Below are positions 36,640 through 45,594 of a stretch of DNA of 64,000 bases, piece after piece. Location: contig JAVBWI010000014.1 in NCBI GenBank assembly GCA_036677445.1, positions 1 through 64,000 on the forward strand. Reading direction: 5' to 3'. Under the pieces are notes generated by a model that saw only the letters and a program-made list of their open reading frames with translations, did no database searches and was not told where the DNA came from. Each line of letters opens with the position of its first letter. Within the stretch, counting starts at the first letter, position 1. Both the position numbers and the translations under genes were made by a program. The DNA is from JAVBWI01 sp036677445. GTDB lineage: Bacteria > Bacillota > Clostridia > Christensenellales > CAG-138.

Positions 36640-37716
36640 TTATAAAACCATATCCAACAGCACGGCGGCTGTCGCGGCTTCCACACAGGGTACGGCGCGC
36701 GGCACGATACAGGGATCGTGCCTGCCGGAAACCGAAAGCGCAACGATTTGCCTGCTGGTCATATCCACGCTTTGCTGTAGTTTCGCGATGGAAGGCGTCG
36801 GCTTGAACGCCGCGCGCAGTAACAGCGGCATGCCGGAAGAAATGCCGCCCAGGCTGCCGCCGTGATGATTGGTGGCGGTTTTAATGCGGCCGTCTTCTAC
36901 CACAAACGGATCGTTGTTCTCCCACCCGCGCAAAAGCGCGGAGGCGAACCCCAGCCCGAACTCCACGCCCTTTACGGCGGGGATGCCGAACAGCGCCTGT
37001 GCCAGGCGGCTTTCCAGCCCGCCGAACATACCGCGGCCCAAGCCTCCGGGGGTTAGTCCTATCGCGCAGCATTCCACTACGCCGCCCACCGAATCGCCCT
37101 CCCGCGCGGCGGCGGAAATGGCTTCGCGCATACGCGCGCCCGCCGCTTCATCCAGCACAGGAAATTCGGCTTTGGCGGGGGAAAGCAGCGTCTCCGCAGT
37201 GATGTGCACAGGGTCAAACGCGGTATCCGCAATGCCTGCGATGGACTGTATATGCGCGCCAACGGCGATGCCCCGGCGCGCGAGCAGCTGCAGCGCGATG
37301 CCGCCCGCAATGCAAAGCGGTGCGGTCAGGCGGCCGGAAAAATGCCCGCCGCCGCGGAGGTCCGCGTGATCGCCGTCGCGCAGCATGGCGGCGTAATCTG
37401 CATGGGAGGGGCGGGGAACAAAGTGCAGCGCGTCGTAATCCCCGGAACGCGCGCCGGTATTGCGTATGATGGCGCAAAGCGGCGCGCCGCAGGTGTATCC
37501 GTCCACGAGGCCGGAGAGTATTTCGGGTTCATCCGCCTCCCGCCTTGCTGTGGCGTAGGGAGCGTTGCCCGGCGCGCGGCGGGCAAGGAATGCGCGAAGC
37601 GACTCCATATCCACCGCTTCGCCCGCGGGCAGCCCGTCGATCACCACGCCGATGGCTTCGCCGTGCGACTGGCCGAACAGGGTATACCGTATGCGTTCCC
37701 CAAAGCTAGAGGACAT
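36640..37716 (-). CDS. aroC: Chorismate synthase
   Basis: A 358-residue FMNH2-dependent enzyme that converts EPSP to chorismate. GQSHGEAIGVVIDGLPAG at the N terminus, RPSHADYA, GGGHFSGRLTAP and SGRHDPC near the C terminus are the signatures. It starts inside the end of aroA (11-base overlap) with AGGAGGG upstream. Confidence 0.96.
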   Translation of the reverse strand: MSSSFGERIRYTLFGQSHGEAIGVVIDGLPAGEAVDMESLRAFLARRAPGNAPYATARREADEPEILSGLVDGYTCGAPLCAIIRNTGARSGDYDALHFVPRPSHADYAAMLRDGDHADLRGGGHFSGRLTAPLCIAGGIALQLLARRGIAVGAHIQSIAGIADTAFDPVHITAETLLSPAKAEFPVLDEAAGARMREAISAAAREGDSVGGVVECCAIGLTPGGLGRGMFGGLESRLAQALFGIPAVKGVEFGLGFASALLRGWENNDPFVVEDGRIKTATNHHGGSLGGISSGMPLLLRAAFKPTPSIAKLQQSVDMTSRQIVALSVSGRHDPCIVPRAVPCVEAATAAVLLDMVL

Positions 37717-38959
37717 GGATGTTCCCTCCTAAATCCGCATATTCTTCAAAAAACGACGGGTAGGATTTGTTTACGCATTCCGCGCCGCAAAGCGTGGTCG
37801 TACCCGAGGCGACGCTTGCCGCGATGGCGGCCGCCATGGCGATGCGGTGGTCGTTGCAGCAATCCACACTGCCGCCCGTAAGCGTTCCGCCCGTGACGAT
37901 CAGCGAGTCGGGAAGCTCCCGCACATGCACGCCCAGCGCGCGCAGCATATTGGCGGTGGCGGCAAGGCGGTCGCTTTCCTTCAGGCGCAGGCGCCGCGCG
38001 TTTACAAGCCTGGTTTCACCACCGGCAACGCTGCCCAGCACGGCGAGTATGGGCAACAGATCCGGCGTTTGCGATACGTCCGCCACAATGCCCGCAAGCG
38101 GCGAAGGGGAAACCGTGACCGCATGTGCATCACAGGCAACCTCTGCGCCGAAGCGGCGCAGCAGTTCCAGTATGGCGCGGTCGGGCTGCGCGGAAAATTG
38201 GCTCAGCCCCGTGCAGGATACCCCGTTGCCCAAAGCGCCCGCCGCAAGGAAGAACGCCGCGTTGGACCAATCGCCCTCCACATCGATGATGCCCGGCGAA
38301 CGGTAGCTTTGCTTTCCGGGTACGAAATACCCCTGTGCCGTCCGTTCCGCCCGCACGCCAAAGCGCGCGAGCACGGCTAACGTCATGGACGCATAGCCTT
38401 CGGATTGCAGGGGGCTTGAAAGCAGAATCTCGCTGTCGCCCGCAAGCAGCGGCAGCGCGAACAGCAGACCGGAAATATACTGGGAACTGATATCTCCCGC
38501 AATCTCAAATGTGCCTATATGCAGTTTTCCCGTCAGGGTAAACGGCAGACGCGGAGCATCCGCCGTAACGCCGTGCGCGCGCAGGCAGGCGAGCAGCTCC
38601 GAAACAGGGCGTTCGGGCAAGCGGCCGCGGCCGGTGAAGCTTACGCGTTCGCAAAGCGCCGCCGCAACCGGCATCAAAAGGCGCAGCGTGGTGCCGCTTT
38701 CGCCGCAGTCCAGCACAGGGTTTATGGGAAGCTTTTGTATGGGGAAAACCGTCAGGCTGTCCGGCTTGTCCAGCAGGGGCGCATGAAGCGCGCGAAGACA
38801 GAAAATCGTGGCGTCGATATCCGCCGAACGAAAGCCGATATGGAGTTTAGTAGTATCGTCCGCAAGTGCCGAGGCGATCAAGAGCCTGTGCGCGTCGGAT
38901 TTGGCGGGGATGGCGGTGAAGCTGCCTTTTAGTGCGCCGGGGCGTATGGCGATATTCAT
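37706..38959 (-). CDS. aroA: 3-Phosphoshikimate 1-carboxyvinyltransferase (EPSP synthase)
   Basis: A 417-residue two-domain enzyme that joins shikimate 3-phosphate and PEP. Visible motifs are AIPAKSDAHRLLIASALA, CGESGTTLRLLMPVAA (PEP/S3P site), and RLRLKESDRLAATA with the Arg-Lys cluster. The DHRIAMA signature is near the C terminus. The usual LFGNAGT motif is replaced by the CGESGTTLR form. The ATG at 38959 follows GGAGG and overlaps the aroB stop. Confidence 0.95.
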   Translation of the reverse strand: MNIAIRPGALKGSFTAIPAKSDAHRLLIASALADDTTKLHIGFRSADIDATIFCLRALHAPLLDKPDSLTVFPIQKLPINPVLDCGESGTTLRLLMPVAAALCERVSFTGRGRLPERPVSELLACLRAHGVTADAPRLPFTLTGKLHIGTFEIAGDISSQYISGLLFALPLLAGDSEILLSSPLQSEGYASMTLAVLARFGVRAERTAQGYFVPGKQSYRSPGIIDVEGDWSNAAFFLAAGALGNGVSCTGLSQFSAQPDRAILELLRRFGAEVACDAHAVTVSPSPLAGIVADVSQTPDLLPILAVLGSVAGGETRLVNARRLRLKESDRLAATANMLRALGVHVRELPDSLIVTGGTLTGGSVDCCNDHRIAMAAAIAASVASGTTTLCGAECVNKSYPSFFEEYADLGGNIHVL

Positions 38960-40020
38960 GCCTGTTCCTCCATGCCGGATTCCAGCCATTCGAGAAGCTC
39001 GTTCACGGGTAGCTCCAGCGCTTCGCAGCGGCCGATCTCGCGGGGCACGATCAATGCGATTTTGCCGCCCTGTCGTTTTTTATCCGAGAGAGCCGCTTCG
39101 TATAACAGTTCTGCGGAATAGGGGGAGCGCACGGGCAGCCCGCATGCCACAATGGTGCGGATGATTTCGCCCGCGCATGCTTCTGTGCACAGGCCGCGGC
39201 GCATCGCCGCGCGCGCCATTACCGCCATGCCGATGGCGACCGCGTGCCCATGGGGTATCGTGAATGCGCTGCACGCTTCCACCGCGTGCCCGGCCGTATG
39301 CCCGAAGTTCAAAAGCCGCCTTTTTCCGTGATCCAACTCGTCCTCCGCCACAATATCGCCCTTGATACAAATGCAGCGCAGCACGATTTCCGCGAGCATT
39401 TCCGGCGTGAGCGTCGAAGAAAATTGCGCGAACAGGTTGGAGTCGGCGATCACGCCGTATTTCACGCATTCGGCCAATCCATCCGTGAAAACATTGGCGG
39501 GCAGCGTTTGGAAAGTATCGCAATCGCAAAGCACAAGCGACGGCTGGTGGAACGCGCCCGCGAGGTTTTTGCCCGCGGCGAGGTCTACGGCGGTTTTTCC
39601 GCCCACGGAGGAGTCGACCGCCGAGAGCAGCGTGGTGGGCAATTGCACATAGCGTATGCCGCGCAGGTACACCGCGGCGGCAAACCCCGCAAGGTCGCCC
39701 GTCACCCCGCCGCCCAGTGCGGCGATGCAGTCCGTACGCGTCACATACTGCTTACCCATAAACTCCAGCAAAGCGGATAGCGTTGCGATATTCTTGCTTG
39801 CCTCGCCCGCGGGAAAGGAAAAGCGCAGCACAGTAAAGCCCGCTCCCTGCAGCGAGGCCGCTACGGCTTGGCCGTAGAGCGCATCCACCGTGGAATCCGC
39901 AACAAGCACCATCGTACAGCAGGGTATCCGTCTTGCAATCAGCGTCCCGGCCCGGCGCAACAGTCCCCGGCCGACGAGTACGTCATAGGGCCTGGATGCC
40001 CGGATGTGTACCGTTTGCAT
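38956..40020 (-). CDS. aroB: 3-Dehydroquinate synthase
   Basis: A 354-residue NAD- and metal-dependent enzyme that cyclises DAHP. GGGVTGDLAGFAAAVYLRG (NAD site), DSSVGGKTAVDL, and the zinc ligands around LNFGHTAGHAVE and PHGHAVAIGM are all present. The ribosome site is GAGGAGG. It overlaps tyrA by 38 bases at its start. Confidence 0.95.
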   Translation of the reverse strand: MQTVHIRASRPYDVLVGRGLLRRAGTLIARRIPCCTMVLVADSTVDALYGQAVAASLQGAGFTVLRFSFPAGEASKNIATLSALLEFMGKQYVTRTDCIAALGGGVTGDLAGFAAAVYLRGIRYVQLPTTLLSAVDSSVGGKTAVDLAAGKNLAGAFHQPSLVLCDCDTFQTLPANVFTDGLAECVKYGVIADSNLFAQFSSTLTPEMLAEIVLRCICIKGDIVAEDELDHGKRRLLNFGHTAGHAVEACSAFTIPHGHAVAIGMAVMARAAMRRGLCTEACAGEIIRTIVACGLPVRSPYSAELLYEAALSDKKRQGGKIALIVPREIGRCEALELPVNELLEWLESGMEEQA

Positions 40021-40870
40021 AGCGCGCTTCCTCCTCTTCCATGTTTCGTTTGGCTGCGCAGCCCAGCTCCAGCAGCCGCGATACGGCTTCTTTATCGTTC
40101 GCGCGAAGCGCTACTGCATAGCGGCATAGCCGCGCGGTCAGGGCTTCGATTTCTTCAGCCAGGTAGTCACGGTTTTCCAGAAACAGCTCCGTCCACATAT
40201 CCACCTTGAGCGTCGCCACACGCGTCATATCCTTCAGGCTTCCGGCCGAAAAGCCGGTATGCCGCGCCGCCGACGGGCTTTGCGCATAGGCGCTTGAAAG
40301 CACGTGCGCGAGCTGCGAGGTGTAAGCGATCATGCGGTCGTGCTCGTCAGGGTCGGTCAGCTTAAGGTAACGGAATCCCATCGCGCCGAACAGCCCGCAA
40401 AGCAGCTTCCATATATCCTCCGATAGCGGTGCGTCGGGCGTGAGCAGCATGGAAGCCCCCGCGAACATATCCTTATCCGCGTTGGAGTAGCCAAAGCGCG
40501 CCACGCCTGCCATGGGGTGCCCGCCGAGGAAAGTAAAGCCGTGCGCTTTCGCGATGGGCGCGATCGCCGCGCACACGGCGCGTTTGACGCCGCACAGATC
40601 GATCAATAGCGCGCCGCGCCGGATATACCTTGCGTTCCTGCGCACCCATTCGACAGTGTCCCGCGGGTAAAGCGCCACAAAGAGCAAATCGCACTGCGGA
40701 ATGCTTTCCTCATCCAGCATGCCGTCGAGTACATCGTCGCCGGCGGCTCTCGCCATCGTATCGGCGCTTGCGTCTTCGCCGAATATGCTGTGCGCGGTAT
40801 ACGCCTTTAACGCCTTGGCGGCGGAGCCGCCGATGAGCCCCAGGCCGACGATCCCGACGGTAAACCCCAT
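39983..40870 (-). CDS. tyrA: Prephenate dehydrogenase
   Basis: A 295-residue NAD-dependent enzyme for tyrosine synthesis. It has the N-terminal Rossmann motif VGIVGLGLIGGSAAKAL, the catalytic region GGHPMAGVARFGYSNAD, and a helical C-terminal domain. No C-terminal ACT domain is seen, so feedback control may act at AroF or by attenuation. The start ATG shares its A with the aroF stop (TAATG). The long 3' overlap with aroB suggests coupled translation. Confidence 0.93.
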   Translation of the reverse strand: MGFTVGIVGLGLIGGSAAKALKAYTAHSIFGEDASADTMARAAGDDVLDGMLDEESIPQCDLLFVALYPRDTVEWVRRNARYIRRGALLIDLCGVKRAVCAAIAPIAKAHGFTFLGGHPMAGVARFGYSNADKDMFAGASMLLTPDAPLSEDIWKLLCGLFGAMGFRYLKLTDPDEHDRMIAYTSQLAHVLSSAYAQSPSAARHTGFSAGSLKDMTRVATLKVDMWTELFLENRDYLAEEIEALTARLCRYAVALRANDKEAVSRLLELGCAAKRNMEEEEARYANGTHPGIQAL

Positions 40871-41880
40871 TATTCCATACCCCGCACCGCATCGCGCACA
40901 GCCGCGACTTGCCTTGTAAGCGCCGCAAAACGCTTGGGCGTAAGCGACTGCTGCCCGTCGCACAGCGCGTGCGGCGGGTCGTTGTGCACCTCTATGATGA
41001 GTCCGTCCGCGCCGGCGGCCGTGGCGGCGAGCGCCATGGACGGAACCAGCTCCCATTTGCCGGTGCCGTGGCTCGGGTCCACGATGACGGGCAAATGCGA
41101 AAGCCCCTTGAGTACGGGCACCGCGGAAATATCCAGCGTGTTTCGCGTGTAGGTCTCAAACGTGCGTATGCCGCGTTCGCAGAGTATTACCTGCCCGTTT
41201 CCGCCCGCCATCAGGTATTCCGCGCTCATCAAAAGCTCCTCGAATGTGCTCGAAAGCCCGCGCTTTAACAACACCGGCTTGCGCATGCGGCCCAGCTCCT
41301 TCAAAAGCTCGAAATTCTGCATGTTGCGCGCGCCCACCTGTATAAGATCGATCTGATCGAACAGCGGCAGCTGCGAAATATCCATGATTTCGGTCACGAT
41401 GGGAAGTCCCGTTTCCGCCTTGGCCAGAAGCAGCAGGCGGATACCTTCCTCGTGCAGGCCCTGGAAGGCATAGGGGGATGTGCGCGGCTTGAATGCGCCG
41501 CCGCGCAGCATATTGGCGCCGGATAACTGCACCGAACGCGCGACGGTGCAGATCTGCTCCTCGGATTCCACCGAGCAGGGGCCCGCGATTGTAAGGAAAT
41601 TGCCGCCGCCGATTTTCGCGCCGGCGATATCGAGCACGCTGTCCTCCGGGTGGAAGTGGCGGCTGGCGTTTTTGTACGGCTCCTGCACGCGCTTGACGTC
41701 CGCCACGATGTCCAGCGCCTTGATCATGTCGATATCCACCTCTGAGGTGTCGCCGACCAGGCCGAGTATCCTGTGCGTTTCACCGAGGCTTTCGTGGATG
41801 GTCAGCTTTTTGCTTTTCAGCCACGCGAGCAGCGGCTTTAATTGCTCGGTCGTGACATGGGGCTTGATGATGACGATCAT
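40870..41880 (-). CDS. aroF: 3-Deoxy-D-arabino-heptulosonate 7-phosphate synthase with N-terminal regulatory domain
   Basis: A 336-residue DAHP synthase of the AroI-beta type. Residues 1-66 form the ferredoxin-like regulatory domain (IVIIKPHVTTEQLKPLLAWL), the site of Tyr/Phe inhibition in Thermotoga maritima. The TIM barrel follows with AGPCSVES (99-106), MLRGGAFKPRTSPYAFQG, KRGLSSTFEE and DPSHGTGK. The ATG at 41880 has GAGG nine bases upstream. It is the first structural gene of the aromatic operon and lies 34 bases after the attenuator terminator. Confidence 0.95.
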   Translation of the reverse strand: MIVIIKPHVTTEQLKPLLAWLKSKKLTIHESLGETHRILGLVGDTSEVDIDMIKALDIVADVKRVQEPYKNASRHFHPEDSVLDIAGAKIGGGNFLTIAGPCSVESEEQICTVARSVQLSGANMLRGGAFKPRTSPYAFQGLHEEGIRLLLLAKAETGLPIVTEIMDISQLPLFDQIDLIQVGARNMQNFELLKELGRMRKPVLLKRGLSSTFEELLMSAEYLMAGGNGQVILCERGIRTFETYTRNTLDISAVPVLKGLSHLPVIVDPSHGTGKWELVPSMALAATAAGADGLIIEVHNDPPHALCDGQQSLTPKRFAALTRQVAAVRDAVRGME

Positions 41881-41913
41881 GGCTGCAACCTCTATTCTTA
41901 AAATTATTAACCT

Positions 41914-41950
41914 ATAAAAAAAGCTCCGCAGCGGGAGTTCGCTGCGGAGC
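41914..41950 (-). terminator. Attenuator terminator of the aromatic operon
   Basis: A perfect 11-bp stem (GCTCCGCAGCG at 41923-41933 with its complement at 41940-41950, 6-base loop) is followed on the minus strand by seven T residues. It sits between the Tyr/Phe-rich leader peptide and aroF. Confidence 0.93.
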
Positions 41951-41993
41951 GGTGTTTGCAGTATTTGCGCCCAATGCGCGCCTGCAATTGCCT

Positions 41994-42077
41994 TTATGCA
42001 GCCAAACTCCAATACGCCTTGCCATAATAGCCTGCAAAGCGAAAGTAGTAATAGCTGCTAAAGTACAACCGGGTCAT
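41994..42077 (-). CDS. Leader peptide of the aromatic operon, rich in Tyr and Phe
   Basis: A 27-residue reading frame (ATG at 42077, TAA ending at 41994) preceded by a perfect AAGGAG seven bases upstream. It begins MTRLYFSSYYYFRF and continues AGYYGKAYW. Seven Tyr, three Phe and one Trp make 11 of 27 residues aromatic. It lies about 90 bases after a good promoter and 43 bases before a strong terminator, in front of genes for Tyr and Phe synthesis. This is the textbook arrangement for attenuation by ribosome stalling. TTTGCAG at Phe14-Gly16 can pair with CTGCAAA just before the terminator (41955-41961), and a second TTGCAG (41982-41987) competes for the same partner. Confidence 0.93.
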   Translation of the reverse strand: MTRLYFSSYYYFRFAGYYGKAYWSLAA

Positions 42078-42174
42078 ACAATATCTCCTTCACCCGAACG
42101 GAATGTTCGGGAAATCGGGGCGGAACCAACGCATTTGCCTGCGGCAAACATTGGCTTTATCCGGTATGGGATGC

Positions 42175-42203
42175 ATCATACCATAGATCGGCCGGTTTGT
42201 AAA
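42175..42203 (-). promoter_or_regulatory. Promoter of the aromatic operon
   Basis: TTTACA (42203-42198) and TATGAT (42180-42175) on the minus strand are 17 bases apart, just behind the yibE-like stop. Two small hairpins (around 42127-42145 and 42093-42111) lie in the leader RNA before the leader peptide. Confidence 0.75.
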
Positions 42204-42207
42204 TATA

Positions 42208-43425
42208 TTATTTCCCCATGCCGTGCAGCGCCTGCTGCAGCACCGCGTCCGGCGCCGGAACGGATTTTTGCGCGCGGGTATACGCCAGCGAGCAAATGAA
42301 GGAGGTGAACGGGCAAACCAGCACGAGCCCGATACAGCCTACGAACGTATGCAGCAGCTCCGCCGCGATCATTTTCGAATTGAATATGCTCATCAGCGGC
42401 GTGCCCTGCGCCATGTACACCATCATAATGGAAATGTAGCTGCCCATATACGCGAGCAGGAGCGTGGTCGTCTGGCTGCCCACCACGGACCGGCCGATGG
42501 TAAGGCCGGAACGCATCAGCGCCGCTCTTTGTATGCAGGGGTCGGCTTTTGCGACTTCGTCCAGCGCCGCGGAAATATCGATGGCAAGGTCGAGTATCGC
42601 GCCCGAGCAGGCAAGGTAGATGCCTGCCTGGAATATTGCTGTCAGGTTCAGGTTCTCAAATCCCGCGTACAGCAGCGATTCCGACCACTGCATCACCGCC
42701 CCGTGTATGTTGAACCATTTTCCCAGCAGGATGGCGAGGAGACAAGTAAACAGCGAACAGGCGACGGAGCCCAGTATGGCCGCATACGCTTTTTTTGTAA
42801 AGCCCGCCACCAGCAGCAGCGTCGCCACAGTGATGAGATTCCCGATCAAAAGCGCCAGCAGTACGGGGTCATAGCCGCGCAGCATGCCGGGTATGAGTAT
42901 CTTCCATATGGAAAGCAGCGCAAATGCGAAGGAAAGCAGCGTCCGGATGCCGGTGAAGCCGGAAAGCAGAATGATGCCCGCGGCAAACAGGCCGATGAGC
43001 GCCAGTTCCTTATCGATGCGGTAATGCTCCACCATATTGGCGAACACGATGTTGTTCTCTGTATCCCGCTCCAGTAGCACCCAGGCGGTATCGCCGGGGG
43101 AAAACGCCTTATCGAATTCCAGCTTGCCCGTATAAAAGTTGGTGCCGGGTACTGTTTCGCCCTTGTGGCTGCCGGAGAGGATTTCAATGACGCAGCTTTG
43201 CGCGCCCTGTTTTAAAAGACCCGTGTTATATACGCCCTCGTTGTTCACGGAAACTACGCGCGCACGCACGCCTTCCGAATTGAGGTAGATCTGCTTTTCA
43301 AAGCCTGTGTCCATCACGATTAGCAGCGCGATCATCGCCATAAACACAAGGGTAAATGTAAGCTCCTTGCGGTTAAAGCGTATGCTGTGCACGCGCTCTT
43401 TCAGCTTTTGCAACAATTGCAGCAA
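42208..43425 (-). CDS. YibE/F-family integral membrane protein
   Basis: A 405-residue membrane protein of unknown biochemical function. An N-terminal helix (about 24-40) is followed by an external domain of about 90 residues (FEKQIYLNSEGVRARVVSV onward) and then about seven helices. It includes the conserved stretch SGAILDLAIDISAALDEV and GSQTTTLLLAYMGSYI, typical of YibE/F proteins. The start is a TTG at 43425 with AAAGGAG eight bases before it; no in-frame ATG nearby is better placed. It lies between the alkaline phosphatase and the aromatic operon, and the aromatic promoter begins right after its stop. No link to either neighbour can be shown. Confidence 0.82.
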   Translation of the reverse strand: MLQLLQKLKERVHSIRFNRKELTFTLVFMAMIALLIVMDTGFEKQIYLNSEGVRARVVSVNNEGVYNTGLLKQGAQSCVIEILSGSHKGETVPGTNFYTGKLEFDKAFSPGDTAWVLLERDTENNIVFANMVEHYRIDKELALIGLFAAGIILLSGFTGIRTLLSFAFALLSIWKILIPGMLRGYDPVLLALLIGNLITVATLLLVAGFTKKAYAAILGSVACSLFTCLLAILLGKWFNIHGAVMQWSESLLYAGFENLNLTAIFQAGIYLACSGAILDLAIDISAALDEVAKADPCIQRAALMRSGLTIGRSVVGSQTTTLLLAYMGSYISIMMVYMAQGTPLMSIFNSKMIAAELLHTFVGCIGLVLVCPFTSFICSLAYTRAQKSVPAPDAVLQQALHGMGK

Positions 43426-43841
43426 TGGTATGCTCCTTTCAACATCCCCCGCCCTGTATTAGAAAGGGCAATCAAAGCCGATAGGCCTTGCTACAGAGAG
43501 TTAATAATCCTGCTTGAGGGTTTTATCGGTATCGGCGCTTTAAAGCGCCGACGATTATTGCTTACTTTAAGGAAACTACGTTTCCCCAAACCCCTTCCTT
43601 ATGCCGCCGTACGCAGGGGGTGCGGGGGGCAACGCCCCCCGCTGTTAAAAATCATATCGCGACGGCCCGCAGGCCTAGTGCCCGAGGCGCCTCCCGCCGA
43701 GGACGCGCCGCCGTAGGTGGCGATACCTTACGAAAAACAAAGTATGTGCATATCATTTTTGACGAAAGCCGGAGGGCCTTTGATAGGGAAAGCTTCCCCG
43801 CTTCTTTTGATGCGGGGAAGCGCATGTCTTTTTTAAGGGAC
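43426..43841. other. Gene-free 416-base stretch with GC-rich hairpins
   Basis: No convincing gene is present. It contains a G-run hairpin at 43622-43642 (GCGGGGGGC, loop AAC, GCCCCCCGC), which looks like a dispersed intergenic repeat. A second 10-bp stem at 43792-43801/43812-43821 follows the phoA stop and probably ends that transcript. The promoter of the yibE-like gene should lie near 43440-43500 but is not obvious. Confidence 0.5.
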
Positions 43842-45398
43842 TTAGGCCGCTACACCGCAGAGCTCAACGAGCTTTCTGAAGATATCCGTATTGTCGTAAG
43901 AGCCGCCGAATGCCTCCGCGCCCACGCCCATGGCGTATACGGGTACGGGGGTGCCGGTGTGTGCGTAGGAGGTCCAGCCGATGCCGGCTTTGTTGTTGAT
44001 GATGTGTGTCAGCGTGACCGAAAGCGGATCGTACGTGCCGTAAAGAAGCTCTGTTTCCTGGTTCGCGGTGCGCTCTTCTGCGGGCAGCACGGACTGCTTG
44101 AAGGCGCTTGTCAGCTTTTCATATTCATATTCGGTGAGCACAAAGTTCTTGTTTTCTTCCAGGGCGGCGTCCGCGTCGTCAGGCGCGATCAGGCCGAAGT
44201 TTTCCTTAATGGCCGGGTAAACGTCCGCGAACGTGAGCTTGGGGTTCTGCTTTTTCATGGAGCCGATGAGAGAGTCGAACGCCACATAGGACATCTTCTG
44301 GCGGCTGATGATATCAAACGCGGTATTGTAGCCGGTCGCCGCATAGCCGATTGTCATGCCGCCGGTCTCATGGTCGCCGGTGACGAGTATGAGGGTTTCA
44401 TCGGGATGCTCGTTGGCGAAGTCCACCGCAACCTGTACGGCGTCTTCAAACGCGTATACGTCGGCGATGGCGGCCATGGCGTCGTTCGCGTGGCAGGCCC
44501 AGTCGATCTTACCGCTCTCGCACATCATGAAGAAGCCGTTTTCGTTGTCCAGAACGTCGATGCCCTTCTTCACGTAGTCCGCAAGCACAAGCTCGCCTTC
44601 CTTCACATCCATGGCGTAGGGCAGCGCGCCGGAGTCCTGCGTTACGGGGGTAACTGCATACACCTTGCCGGAGGTGTTATTTAGCGCCAGTATTTCTTCC
44701 TTGGTATCGGCGATTTGATAGCCCTTCTGTTCAATGACATTGTAGATATCTTCCTTATCGCTGTCCTTGCCGGCGGGCTGGCTGGACGTGCCGCCGCCAA
44801 AGTAATCGAAGTTGCTCGAAGCGAGCTGCAGCGCGATGTCATAGTAATCGTTGCGGGAAGCGATGTGCGCATAGAACGCCGCGGGCGTCGCGTGGTTGAT
44901 GGTAACGGAGGAAACGACGCCGATCTTCACGCCTTTGGCCTTTAATAGCTCCGTGATGCTTACGGGAACCGTGGTCTTGTCCACGTTCAGGCCGATGACG
45001 CCGCTGTGTGTCTTCACGCCGCAGGAGATCGCGGTGGCGGTGGAGGCGGAGTCGGGGCAGAAGGAAGTGGAGTCATGCGTGGTGGCAACACCAGCCACGG
45101 GAAACTTTGCAAAGTTTAGAAGCTCCGGCGTGACTTCCCCGGAGATATTGTCCCCGCGGAATACCTGCGCGGCGTTGACCTGCACGTGGGACATGCCATC
45201 GCCGATAAACACGAACACGTACTTGGGTATCTTGACTTCTTCGGCTGTTTCGACATCCTGCATTGCAGGTGCGTCAGGCGCGGGCGAAGCCGCTGCGGCC
45301 TCGGTTGCCGCCGGCGCAGTTGCGCCAGTCGTGCATCCTGAGAGCGGCAGCACTGCCATCATCAGGCAGAGTACCATCATCAGTATACTTTTTTTCAT
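43842..45398 (-). CDS. phoA: Alkaline phosphatase, lipoprotein
   Basis: A 518-residue exported phosphomonoesterase. The N terminus is a lipoprotein signal with lipobox PLSGC (Cys22), then an Ala/Pro/Glu-rich tether to about residue 55. The catalytic domain has FVFIGDGMS (metal Asp), CPDSASTATAISCGVKT with the nucleophile Ser117, SGKIDWACHANDA, and VTGDHETGGM with metal-binding Asp and His. It would act outside the membrane to release phosphate from organic esters. AAAGGGG precedes the ATG. A PiT phosphate transporter lies 9 kb away, but no Pho regulator is in the window. Confidence 0.95.
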   Translation of the reverse strand: MKKSILMMVLCLMMAVLPLSGCTTGATAPAATEAAAASPAPDAPAMQDVETAEEVKIPKYVFVFIGDGMSHVQVNAAQVFRGDNISGEVTPELLNFAKFPVAGVATTHDSTSFCPDSASTATAISCGVKTHSGVIGLNVDKTTVPVSITELLKAKGVKIGVVSSVTINHATPAAFYAHIASRNDYYDIALQLASSNFDYFGGGTSSQPAGKDSDKEDIYNVIEQKGYQIADTKEEILALNNTSGKVYAVTPVTQDSGALPYAMDVKEGELVLADYVKKGIDVLDNENGFFMMCESGKIDWACHANDAMAAIADVYAFEDAVQVAVDFANEHPDETLILVTGDHETGGMTIGYAATGYNTAFDIISRQKMSYVAFDSLIGSMKKQNPKLTFADVYPAIKENFGLIAPDDADAALEENKNFVLTEYEYEKLTSAFKQSVLPAEERTANQETELLYGTYDPLSVTLTHIINNKAGIGWTSYAHTGTPVPVYAMGVGAEAFGGSYDNTDIFRKLVELCGVAA

Positions 45399-45535
45399 GA
45401 TTCATTCCCCTTTACTTTAATAATATATATGTCAACGGATAGAATTGTAGCCGAACGATGCATGGTTCCAATAAAGGGAAGTTAAAATTTCATTCAAATT
45501 TTCAGGGGTTATGTAAAATCTCGAATTGGTTTATC

Positions 45536-45568
45536 AAAAAAACACCGAATGCCTTTAGGCATCCGGTG
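45536..45568 (-). terminator. Terminator of the histidine operon
   Basis: On the minus strand CACCGGATGCC/GGCATTCGGTG (one mismatch, loop TAAA) is followed by seven T residues, 26 bases after the hisK stop. Confidence 0.9.
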
Positions 45569-45594
45569 CGGTATAGGAAACCGGCGATGCAGAT

